From the NCBI GenBank assembly GCA_014384665.1, contig JACNFI010000089.1, forward strand, positions 1 to 5,597: DNA of 5,597 nt. The letters are read 5' to 3'. The DNA is from Candidatus Cloacimonadota bacterium (GTDB lineage Bacteria > Cloacimonadota > Cloacimonadia > JGIOTU-2). This document shows, in pieces, positions 1-5,597 of this stretch. Every line of letters starts with the position of its first letter. Position 1 is the first letter of the stretch. Position numbers and translations under genes: made by a program. Below the pieces are notes generated by a model. The model saw only the letters and a list, made by a program, of their open reading frames with translations. It searched no databases and had not been told where the DNA came from.

Positions 1-259
1 TGAAGTTTCTCTTTTTCATTACTTCATAAATATAGATAAGAGTTTCAATTGCTTCCCTTTGGCAGAACCAGAAATCAAAATGTTCACCATTTATTATATG
101 CTCTTCTCCAAACCAGAACTGTAAAAGTCTTCTTGTTGTATCTGTAACACCTTCGTAGCCATTTTCTCGCCAGGTGAAAACTGCTTTGCGAAGTTCATTT
201 GAAAGGTAGGTTTTACTTAGTCGCCTTTGGTCTGGTTGTAAAAGGTCAGTTGGTTTCAT
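1..259 (-). CDS. DEAD/DEAH-box helicase / type III Res-like restriction subunit, N-terminal fragment
   Basis: An open frame starts at ATG 259, one base after the ATPase stop, with GGAAGG upstream, and runs off the left edge after 86 residues. It begins MKPTDLLQPDQRRLS and continues with FTWRENGYEGVTDTTRRLL (28-46), QFWFGEEH (47-54) and FWFCQREAIETLIYIYEV (63-80). The pattern of WRE-x-GY-x-GVT-x-TTRRLL followed by F-x-QREA-x-ET-x-IY-x-YE is the usual N-terminus of the large SF2 helicases annotated as restriction subunit R. The QREA-ET segment is the Q-motif-like region before Walker A. The Walker A, DEAD/DEAH box and any nuclease domain lie outside the window, so cleavage ability cannot be judged. 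It would be the translocase/restriction partner of the methyltransferase. The family assignment rests on recognised sequence pattern only. Confidence 0.8.
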   Translation of the reverse strand, partial: MKPTDLLQPDQRRLSKTYLSNELRKAVFTWRENGYEGVTDTTRRLLQFWFGEEHIINGEHFDFWFCQREAIETLIYIYEVMKKRNF

Positions 260-260
260 T

Positions 261-2630
261 TTATTTAACCTTCCATTCCATACATCCTTTTTTGCATTTA
301 ATAATTTTTGCATCTTGAAAATATCTAACAAATTCCTTACAATTATTGCAATAAAATAGCTTGTAAAGCGATTTAACAGAGTTTATAAAATCCCCTATCT
401 CATCGATCGAAATATTTTGAAAATCAGGATTATAGTGAGAGAGGAGGTTGCCAAATATTTTGTTTGACTCTAATTTTTGAAAAGTTTGCTCATTTGACGA
501 GTAATAGTCTGGAAGAAGCTTTTTAACCCTGTTTTTTAATGGACTATAAAGGTCTCCCACTTCAAATCTATTTCCTCTTTTTCGCAGTACTGTGGCTATT
601 AGATTTATAGTCATTTCATCTAATATCCACTCCAAGCATATTCTACCAGCATTACCAGCTCCTTGTTTATCTCTTGTTTGCAGTTTGTCTTCTATGTCTT
701 CCCATCGAGCTTTATATTTATTCAAAACAGGTCCTTCGTTAAGGCTCCAGCGGGTTATTCTTATATTTTTGAATTTATAACCAACATTAAAAGCCTGTTG
801 GGCAGCACAAAGCTCTTCGAACCAAATATCGTCATGGGTAGTTATAAGAAATTGATTATCAGGAAATTCGGTGAAAATAAGTTCACCTATACGATTTCGA
901 TGTGAAGCATCGATTGAAGAAACTATGTCATCCAAAACAATGAGCGGAAAACCTGCATTAAATCTTTTAACAAAGGCAAGGAAAATACACAAGCCCAAAG
1001 AGTCGAGATGAGCTTCGCTATAAAATCCCCGTGGATCTTCGTTGTCCCTCTCGTAAAATCTACTTTTAATCTCGGCACTGGCTCTCCGCTTGACCTCTAA
1101 CCTAATTGCTCCTGATTCTTCATTAGGATGCAGATGCTCGTAATACCGACAGAAATCACTTTCAAGTTCGTTGTATATTTTCTGAACCTCGTCGCTTTTA
1201 TTTTCTATGAAAGTATCATAAATAAGTTTCATTTGGCTCTCGAGTTTCTTTTTCTTGTCCAGTTCATCCGAGGTTTTGGTAATTTCATTATAGGTTTCAT
1301 AAGCTTTTGTTAAAAGATCTATTATGTTAACAATTTCCTCAGAATTTTTAGTAACTGTAATTTTTTGTAATTCACCCTCAGACCAGTTAATTATATCATT
1401 TATTGACGGAGCCTCCTCATTTAATCTTTTCAGATACAAATCTAAAGGATCAAGCCTGATTTTTAATATTTCCTTGGAATAGTCTACTTTTAATTTATCT
1501 AAAGATGCGTTTATATTGTCCAAAAAATCCAAATCCTTTTTATAACCTACTTGAAATATCTGTTTTGTAATATCCTTGAACTTAGCAGAATATTCCGACA
1601 AGTCGTTATCTAAGTTTGCCCGCAATCGTCTAACATCTTTCATTTGTTCACCAACAATTTTATAATCTTTGAGACGCCGTTCTATTGAAGCAATCACGTC
1701 ATATCGATTAACTACCTCAAACGGTTGCAGGCATAGTGGACATTTATTCAATTTCTTTTCTACAATCAAGTTCTTACCTTGTTCTAAAAGTTGCTGAAAG
1801 ACTATATCTTCAATTTTTTGCTTATCTCTCAGCAAAGTATCAAGGCTCGTCCAAAATTCCTTATGTCTTTCAAGGAAGGTTATATTTGAAAACAAATTTT
1901 TTGTCTCATCTATAATTTTCTTTAGTTTACCTGCTTTTTCAAAGTCTACACCGCGTATTTTTTCAACCAGTTTTGGTTTTATATTCAATATGTCTTCTAT
2001 CGAGGAAATAGCCTCTTTATACTTTTGAAGCCTTTTATTAATAAGTTCAACCAAGTGGGATTTTGATTTAACTTCTTCGCCAAAAACATCTTTAAGTACT
2101 TCACCTGCTCGATCACGTCTACCTTGTAATGAAACAACAATATCAGATATTTCATCACTTTTACGCATCATGATTAATTCAATATTATCTAACTCCGTTA
2201 TTCCTATTAAGGCTGCGAGCTGAGCATATCGTGGAGCCGGTTGTGACACAATAAAATCTAATAGATATTTCCTTCGAAGTATAAAAGGAGTAGTAGAACC
2301 TAATTTAAAATAAGATTCTAGATGATTAGGCAATTGAGGAACATCCTGGAACGTACGGTATACTTTTACATCTCCTTGCAAAAATTCCGTTTCTACTTTA
2401 CAATCTTTTTTCTTATAAGAAATATGGGGAACATGTCTAACTGTTGATGTAGTCTGTGCTTCATCAAGGTAAGGGACGTTTCCCTTAAAGAAAAATTCAA
2501 GAGCATCTACAAAAGAACTCTTTCCATGCCCATTCTCTCCAAATAGCACAATAGACTTCCCCTCGAATGGCAAGTCTCTCTCTATTATGCCACGAAAACA
2601 TTTTATTTTAAGGTTTTTTATCTTCTGCAT
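261..2630 (-). CDS. SMC/Rad50-like ATPase with zinc hook and C-terminal Cys4 cluster
   Basis: A 789-residue protein from the ATG at 2630. That start is preferred because GAG lies 7 bases upstream; the frame also opens at a TTG at 2642 (four more residues) without a ribosome binding site. The N-terminal MQKIKNLKIKCFRGI leads to Walker A GENGHGKSS (31-39). Two long charged helical arms (about 150-290 and 310-490) flank CPLC (297-300), a Rad50-type zinc-hook motif. The ABC head resumes with YSEAHLDSLGL (537-547, signature), FPLIVLDD (561-568, Walker B), SSID (571-574, D-loop) and TTHD (597-600). Beyond the head, residues 655-755 carry R663, E667 and GNLLSH (727-732), resembling HEPN-like (DUF4145 or RloC-type) domains. 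The last 30 residues hold C761, C764, C779 and C783, probably a zinc ribbon. There is no TOPRIM domain. A role as an ATP-gated sensor or effector of the restriction locus is inferred. The gene ends one base before the helicase start. Confidence 0.92.
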   Translation of the reverse strand: MQKIKNLKIKCFRGIIERDLPFEGKSIVLFGENGHGKSSFVDALEFFFKGNVPYLDEAQTTSTVRHVPHISYKKKDCKVETEFLQGDVKVYRTFQDVPQLPNHLESYFKLGSTTPFILRRKYLLDFIVSQPAPRYAQLAALIGITELDNIELIMMRKSDEISDIVVSLQGRRDRAGEVLKDVFGEEVKSKSHLVELINKRLQKYKEAISSIEDILNIKPKLVEKIRGVDFEKAGKLKKIIDETKNLFSNITFLERHKEFWTSLDTLLRDKQKIEDIVFQQLLEQGKNLIVEKKLNKCPLCLQPFEVVNRYDVIASIERRLKDYKIVGEQMKDVRRLRANLDNDLSEYSAKFKDITKQIFQVGYKKDLDFLDNINASLDKLKVDYSKEILKIRLDPLDLYLKRLNEEAPSINDIINWSEGELQKITVTKNSEEIVNIIDLLTKAYETYNEITKTSDELDKKKKLESQMKLIYDTFIENKSDEVQKIYNELESDFCRYYEHLHPNEESGAIRLEVKRRASAEIKSRFYERDNEDPRGFYSEAHLDSLGLCIFLAFVKRFNAGFPLIVLDDIVSSIDASHRNRIGELIFTEFPDNQFLITTHDDIWFEELCAAQQAFNVGYKFKNIRITRWSLNEGPVLNKYKARWEDIEDKLQTRDKQGAGNAGRICLEWILDEMTINLIATVLRKRGNRFEVGDLYSPLKNRVKKLLPDYYSSNEQTFQKLESNKIFGNLLSHYNPDFQNISIDEIGDFINSVKSLYKLFYCNNCKEFVRYFQDAKIIKCKKGCMEWKVK
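269..274 (-). promoter_or_regulatory. Ribosome binding site (GGAAGG) of the helicase gene
   Basis: GGAAGG on the minus strand, inside the last codons of the ATPase gene, lies 9 bases before the ATG at 259. It supports that start for the helicase reading frame, which is cut by the window edge. Confidence 0.5.
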
Positions 2631-2793
2631 TATAATTCTCAAGCCATTTAATAAAGTCGTTTAAATTAGCTTCCGTTAAGTAATCACTTTCAAAAACTTC
2701 TTTTAAGTTCTCAATTATTTCATTATCTAATTTGTCTTTAAAAGTTTCAAAATATTTCTCAAAGATTTTATTTATTACAGATGTTTGTTTCAT
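2608..2793 (-). CDS. Small acidic helical protein of unknown function (61 aa)
   Basis: A 61-residue protein, MKQTSVINKIFEKYFETF..., that I do not recognise. It has 14 Asp/Glu against 9 Lys and no Arg, no Cys, no signal peptide and no membrane segment. The spacing of Ile, Leu, Phe and Tyr among charged residues suggests two or three amphipathic helices. The ATG at 2793 has a good ribosome binding site (AAAGGA, 8 bases upstream) and follows the remnant's TAA by two bases. Its 3' end overlaps the ATPase gene by 23 bp, which indicates translational coupling and makes it a real gene rather than a chance frame. Small partner proteins encoded directly before SMC-like ATPases are common in defence loci, so an ATPase-binding role is a reasonable but untested inference. 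No homologue can be named from the sequence alone. Confidence 0.72.
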   Translation of the reverse strand: MKQTSVINKIFEKYFETFKDKLDNEIIENLKEVFESDYLTEANLNDFIKWLENYNAEDKKP

Positions 2794-2801
2794 TATTATT
2801 T

Positions 2802-2807
2802 TCCTTT
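2802..2807 (-). promoter_or_regulatory. Ribosome binding site (AAAGGA) of the 61-residue protein gene
   Basis: AAAGGA on the minus strand lies 8 bases before the ATG at 2793. It is the clearest Shine-Dalgarno-like site among the internal junctions. It falls inside the last codons of the methyltransferase-tail remnant (the IKGK part), which could explain why the scar has been kept. Confidence 0.6.
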
Positions 2808-2823
2808 TATTGCTACCTTCATC

Positions 2824-2862
2824 ACCTTATTCGTATCATTACCAAACACATCCACAACTTTC
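2824..2862. repeat. Direct repeat, left copy (methyltransferase-tail repeat)
   Basis: This 39-bp segment matches 3968-4006 at 36 of 39 positions in the same orientation, starting with 17 identical bases (accttattcgtatcatt). The copies are 1144 bp apart and flank the DUF1016 gene. They encode the same peptide, KVVDVFGNDTNKV, and the three mismatches fall at third codon positions. Confidence 0.9.
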
Positions 2863-2872
2863 TTGTTAATTA

Positions 2873-3952
2873 TCATTCGCTTTTTAATTTATTTCCACTT
2901 TTACTCAACGCCAAAGGAGTTGATTTTAATTTTGACCTTAATTCTTGCTCAGAAGGCAATGCTAATTTATATTTTGATGCAAATATCTTATTGCTTAATC
3001 CACCTAAAACATACTTTGCAAAAATATCATCTTTTTTAGCACAAAGAATAAGACCAACAGGATCATTCTCTCCTTCTATTTTTTCGTTATCTTTAAAATA
3101 GTTCAAATAAAAGTTCATCTGACCTATATCAGAATGGTCAAGTTCACCTATTTTCAAGTCAATCAAAACGAAACATTTTAAGATACGATTATAAAAAACC
3201 AGGTCAATATGATAATGACGATTGGCAATAGTAATCCTTTTCTGGCGAGCAACAAAACTAAATCCTTTTCCCAATTCAAGAAGAAAATATTGCAACTTAT
3301 CAATAATTGACTGTTCCAGTTGACTTTCAGTATATACTGTTTCTTCTCTAAGATTTAAGAATTCCAGGATATAAGGGTCTTTTATTGCATCTTCTGGTTT
3401 TTCAATTATCTGCCCTTTCTCTGCCATCTTCATTACTGTCTTTACATCTTTACTCAGAGCTATCCTTTCAAATAACATTGAGTTAATCTGTCTTTTCAAC
3501 TCACGAACTGACCAATTATTTTGAATTGATTCTTGTTCGTAAAATGAACGAGCAAGGTATTCTTCTACTCTTAAAAGTTCACAGTAATGAGACCAAGAAA
3601 GCATAGGTTCAAATTTGGCATACAGTGTCTGCTGGTTTTCAGATTTAACAGACAGTGTCTGTTGAATTGGAAATTCTAAATAGAGTCGTCTCATATTTCT
3701 AATATTTATTTCTGAAAATCCTTTTCCAAATTTCTTACTCATATCATTTGAAAGTTTTTTGATGAGGTTCTTTCCATATTCTGCCCGTGGCTTACCTTTC
3801 TGCTCAAACTCTACAATCTCATAACCAATCTCCCAGTATGTCAAAACTTGAGTCCGATTTATCTGCCTGACTACATTATTTCTTGCCTGCACAAGAATCC
3901 GTGTAATTCTATCAACCAAATTATTGTAAGTCATTGTTATAGCTTTATTCAT
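2873..3952 (-). CDS. DUF1016/YhcG-family predicted PD-(D/E)XK nuclease
   Basis: A 359-residue protein matching the full two-part layout of the DUF1016 (YhcG) family. The N-terminal helical domain (about 10-170) includes LTYWEIG (37-43), YGKNLIKKLS (59-68) and LSWSHYCELLRVE (118-130). The C-terminal domain (about 205-335) has the predicted PD-(D/E)XK nuclease core: a helix with E213 or nearby, D250 in HIDLVFYN, D265-L-K267 in VLIDLKIG, then GQMNFYLNYF (277-286) and GLILCAKK (300-307). D250, D265 and K267 are the probable metal-site residues. The substrate is unknown; family members often sit in restriction-modification loci, so a DNA-cleaving accessory role is inferred. The ATG overlaps the methyltransferase stop (ATGA) and has only a weak purine stretch upstream, suggesting translational coupling. 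Its TGA likewise overlaps the ATG of the methyltransferase-tail remnant. CpG is sparse, as in the methyltransferase gene and unlike the ATPase gene. Confidence 0.9.
   Translation of the reverse strand: MNKAITMTYNNLVDRITRILVQARNNVVRQINRTQVLTYWEIGYEIVEFEQKGKPRAEYGKNLIKKLSNDMSKKFGKGFSEINIRNMRRLYLEFPIQQTLSVKSENQQTLYAKFEPMLSWSHYCELLRVEEYLARSFYEQESIQNNWSVRELKRQINSMLFERIALSKDVKTVMKMAEKGQIIEKPEDAIKDPYILEFLNLREETVYTESQLEQSIIDKLQYFLLELGKGFSFVARQKRITIANRHYHIDLVFYNRILKCFVLIDLKIGELDHSDIGQMNFYLNYFKDNEKIEGENDPVGLILCAKKDDIFAKYVLGGLSNKIFASKYKLALPSEQELRSKLKSTPLALSKSGNKLKSE
3622..3661. repeat. Short in-frame tandem repeat in the DUF1016 gene
   Basis: The 10-mer acagtgtctg occurs at 3622-3631 and 3652-3661, exactly 30 bp (10 codons) apart. 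It gives the peptide repeat QQTLSVKSEN / QQTLYAKFEP at residues 98-117. The second copy lies inside a perfect 8-1-8 inverted repeat (3647-3663, aacagaca-g-tgtctgtt). It sits in the linker before the conserved LSWSHY segment. Confidence 0.7.
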
Positions 3953-5597
3953 AACTTTATCTTAATTACCTTATTCGTATCATTCCCAAAAACATCCACT
4001 ACTTTCACCATAATCATCCTTTCCCTTCCACCCGTATCCTGTCTACTGTCTACTTCATATTTATGCCTTGCAACATAATCTACTTTAGGATTTTTCTTTA
4101 CCCTGAAACTCTGCCATTGGTTGTGGAATGTATCTCCTTTATAATCCCAATCAATTGCCCAATAATCAATAAGTTCTCTTGAATCTTTGATTTTGCTTGC
4201 TATCTCAGCTAACTCTGGTGTGGGAGGAATTTGAAAGTCTGTAATTTTTAAAGTAATCTCATTTTTTTCATTTTTTGTTTCAATTTCTAAATATGAAACT
4301 TCTGAAAATTTAATATGAGGTAAAAGTGCTTTTTCTACAACCTGTTCGGGAATTTTAAATAGATTCAGGTCAAAACCTACAAGAGCAGATTTTATCTCAT
4401 TTAAAGATGGTATTTGAATAAGTTTTAAATCTATTCCTTTTTTCTTTGCTGAACTTTTAACAAGTTCATTAACCTCATAACTCCATTCCCAACCTAATAC
4501 ATCTAATTTGTTAAAATTATTCTCTTTACACTCAACAACAACTTTTTCAATCTCTTCTTTTGATACAGGTGCATTCAATGGTCCAATATGAACTGCTCTA
4601 TCGCCTTTTCTTCCGTGTATGTATTTAAAATTAGAAAGGAGTTGAGATTGATACAATTTTAGCATAAATGTAAGATATTCATCCCGTTGGATATGCATCC
4701 TACGGGATTCATCTTGTTTTTCCTGCCAGTAAACAGTTTCATAATTTCCAATATTCTGTATTTCAAAAGGTCGGGCAGGTTTTCCATAATTCTTTTTCTT
4801 TTCATCAAGTAAATCTTTTGAGTTATGAATATCTAAAAGTCTCTTTCTTGTTACCTGAATGGCAAATTTTGATAAATCAGAACTAATCCATCTTCTTCCA
4901 AGTTTTTCTGCTACGGCCAAGGTTGTGCCTGAACCACAGAAGAAGTCAGCAACTATGTCACCGGGGTTGGAAGATGCGAGGATGATGCGTTTTAGAAGAG
5001 CTTCGGGCTTTTGTGTATCGAAACCAACCTTTTCATAAGAGGTGGTAATAACTGTATTTATTATAAACCAGTCTCTTGGTTTTACACCTTTACATTCATC
5101 TAAATACCTTCTATATGTTAATTCTGGATATTTTTTTTCATCTTCAGGAGTTAGTCTCCCCTTTTGTTTAACTGGGCTCCCTTTAATGTTCTTACCATAA
5201 ATACAATACCTTCTCCCCTTATCATCAATATATTTATAGTATTCTTTTGCAGATTCTTGTTGTTCGTCAGCAACTTCACGCCAATTAAAATTAAAGGTTT
5301 TAGATTTAGTATAAAATAAGATACTATCATGTTTTCTATTCCAATATCCTTCATTATGTTCAAACCATCTATAACACCAAGCAATATCATTTCTAAAATT
5401 TTCATATCCAAATATTTCATCCATTATAATTTTTATATAATGTCCTACATGTTGGTCCAAATGCACATAAATAGAGCCATTTTCAGTCAATAATTCTCTC
5501 ATCAAAACCAGTCGTTCATACATATATTTTAGATAGGAAGCAATTCCACCACTCCATGTATCTTTATAAGCTCTTTCTTCAATAATAGATGGTTCTT
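3949..5597 (-). CDS. Type III-like (beta-class) site-specific DNA adenine methyltransferase, 5' end outside the window
   Basis: Predicted AdoMet-dependent DNA methyltransferase that would protect host DNA. The frame is open through the right edge: 24 more codons (reading ...YKDTWSGGIASYLKY) precede the internal Met at 5523, so that Met is not the start. About 548 residues are visible. Counting from Met 5523: GSIYVHLDQHVGHYIKII (16-33) and SILFYTKS (67-74) are typical of type III Mod-like enzymes. TQKPEALLKRII (170-181) resembles motif X. DFFCGSGTT (193-201, DNA 4921-4947) is the AdoMet-binding motif I, followed by SSDLS (214-218). Motif I lying after the target-recognition region indicates the beta class, so the catalytic DPPY-type motif IV should lie upstream, outside the window. 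Residues 240-524 are a long extra C-terminal region containing YWAIDWDY and ending VVDVFGNDTNKVIKIKL. Its function is unknown; contact with the helicase subunit is a guess. The TGA stop overlaps the next ATG as ATGA. The class is well supported; the specificity is not readable. Confidence 0.92.
   Translation of the reverse strand, partial: EPSIIEERAYKDTWSGGIASYLKYMYERLVLMRELLTENGSIYVHLDQHVGHYIKIIMDEIFGYENFRNDIAWCYRWFEHNEGYWNRKHDSILFYTKSKTFNFNWREVADEQQESAKEYYKYIDDKGRRYCIYGKNIKGSPVKQKGRLTPEDEKKYPELTYRRYLDECKGVKPRDWFIINTVITTSYEKVGFDTQKPEALLKRIILASSNPGDIVADFFCGSGTTLAVAEKLGRRWISSDLSKFAIQVTRKRLLDIHNSKDLLDEKKKNYGKPARPFEIQNIGNYETVYWQEKQDESRRMHIQRDEYLTFMLKLYQSQLLSNFKYIHGRKGDRAVHIGPLNAPVSKEEIEKVVVECKENNFNKLDVLGWEWSYEVNELVKSSAKKKGIDLKLIQIPSLNEIKSALVGFDLNLFKIPEQVVEKALLPHIKFSEVSYLEIETKNEKNEITLKITDFQIPPTPELAEIASKIKDSRELIDYWAIDWDYKGDTFHNQWQSFRVKKNPKVDYVARHKYEVDSRQDTGGRERMIMVKVVDVFGNDTNKVIKIKL
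3968..4006. repeat. Direct repeat, right copy (inside the intact methyltransferase 3' end)
   Basis: Partner of the 2824-2862 copy, within the last codons of the intact methyltransferase gene. Similarity continues more weakly on both sides (the MI start of the tail and the basic C-terminal residues), with a one-codon length difference upstream of the core. This is coding homology, not the sharp-edged repeat expected from a recent target-site duplication. Confidence 0.9.

Larger units (their letters stand above)
2796..2876 (-). pseudogene. Remnant: second copy of the methyltransferase C-terminal tail (26 codons)
   Basis: The stretch after the DUF1016 gene translates to 26 residues starting MIINKK, continuing VVDVFGNDTNKVMKV and ending AIKGK before TAA. 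It is clearly homologous to the last 22 residues of the upstream methyltransferase (MIMVK, VVDVFGNDTNKV, IKIKL; DNA 3949-4017). The run KVVDVFGNDTNKV is identical in both, with only synonymous base changes. It begins with an ATG overlapping the DUF1016 stop (ATGA) and ends two bases before the next ATG. It lacks all methyltransferase catalytic motifs, so it is read as the 3' scar of a former or related methyltransferase gene. It could still be translated as a small coupling peptide. The homology is seen directly; the history is inferred. Confidence 0.82.

Noticed and set aside
592..1313. Plus-strand open frames at 592-780, 663-905 and 1128-1313
   Set aside because: They lie antisense within the ATPase gene, have no recognisable domains and no supporting context, and are explained as shadows of a well-supported gene.
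2631..2642. TTG at 2642 as the ATPase start
   Set aside because: There is no ribosome binding site before it, while the ATG at 2630 has GAG at suitable spacing and gives the usual short N-terminus before the first strand of the ATPase fold.
2796..2876. Stub as a frameshifted C-terminal extension of the DUF1016 protein
   Set aside because: The DUF1016 protein is already complete for its family at the TGA, and the stub matches the methyltransferase tail with its own ATG, so a frameshift fusion is unnecessary.
2781..3101. Plus-strand open frames at 2781-3101 and 2785-3039
   Set aside because: They are rich in Phe, Leu and Ile because they read the complement of Lys/Glu-rich codons of the DUF1016 gene; the apparent membrane character is an artefact.
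3647..3663. Perfect 17-bp inverted repeat as an operator or terminator
   Set aside because: It lies deep inside the DUF1016 coding region, has no following T-run, and is explained by the repeated QQTL codons.
2796..4017. Insertion sequence or transposon carrying the DUF1016 gene
   Set aside because: There is no transposase, no terminal inverted repeats and no short target duplication. The flanking repeats are diverged coding homology, so recombination is more likely than transposition.
3848..4078. Plus-strand open frame across the methyltransferase/DUF1016 junction
   Set aside because: It is antisense to two real genes and has no domain.
5151..5420. Minus-strand 89-codon frame inside the methyltransferase
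   Set aside because: It is an alternative frame within a conserved methyltransferase region and has no domain of its own.

Overview
The window is one compact, single-direction gene cluster read entirely on the minus strand, from about 5597 down to 1, with genes that touch or overlap. It looks like a prokaryotic DNA-defence locus of the restriction-modification kind. The DNA is AT-rich (roughly one third G+C by eye) and the proteins are rich in Lys, Ile and Glu. That fits a low-GC bacterium or archaeon, but nothing here fixes the taxon. No RNA gene, CRISPR array, transposase or integrase was seen, and no convincing promoter or terminator. The operon therefore probably starts beyond the right edge and ends beyond the left edge.

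Layout in transcription order: (1) the 3' part of a beta-class, type III-like adenine DNA methyltransferase, 5597-3949, with its start outside the window; (2) a DUF1016/YhcG-family predicted PD-(D/E)XK nuclease, 3952-2873, joined by an ATGA overlap; (3) an 81-bp remnant, 2876-2796, encoding a second copy of the methyltransferase C-terminal tail; (4) a 61-residue acidic helical protein of unknown function, 2793-2608; (5) a large SMC/Rad50-like ATPase with a CPLC zinc-hook motif, a possible HEPN-like C-terminal region and a terminal Cys4 cluster, 2630-261; (6) the first 86 residues of a DEAD/DEAH-helicase (Res-like) protein, 259-1, cut by the left edge.

The likely logic is modification by the methyltransferase and ATP-driven recognition or translocation by the Res-like helicase. 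The SMC-like ATPase would be an additional sensor or effector, and the DUF1016 protein an accessory nuclease. These roles come from family knowledge and gene order and are not proven by the sequence.

The most interesting structure is the duplicated methyltransferase tail on either side of the DUF1016 gene. A 39-bp stretch matches at 36 positions in direct orientation, and the three differences are all synonymous. CpG density also roughly doubles downstream of this junction. The simplest reading is that a methyltransferase plus DUF1016 block was spliced into, or replaced part of, a related operon, leaving the last 26 codons of the former methyltransferase. That scar still carries the ribosome binding site of the next gene.
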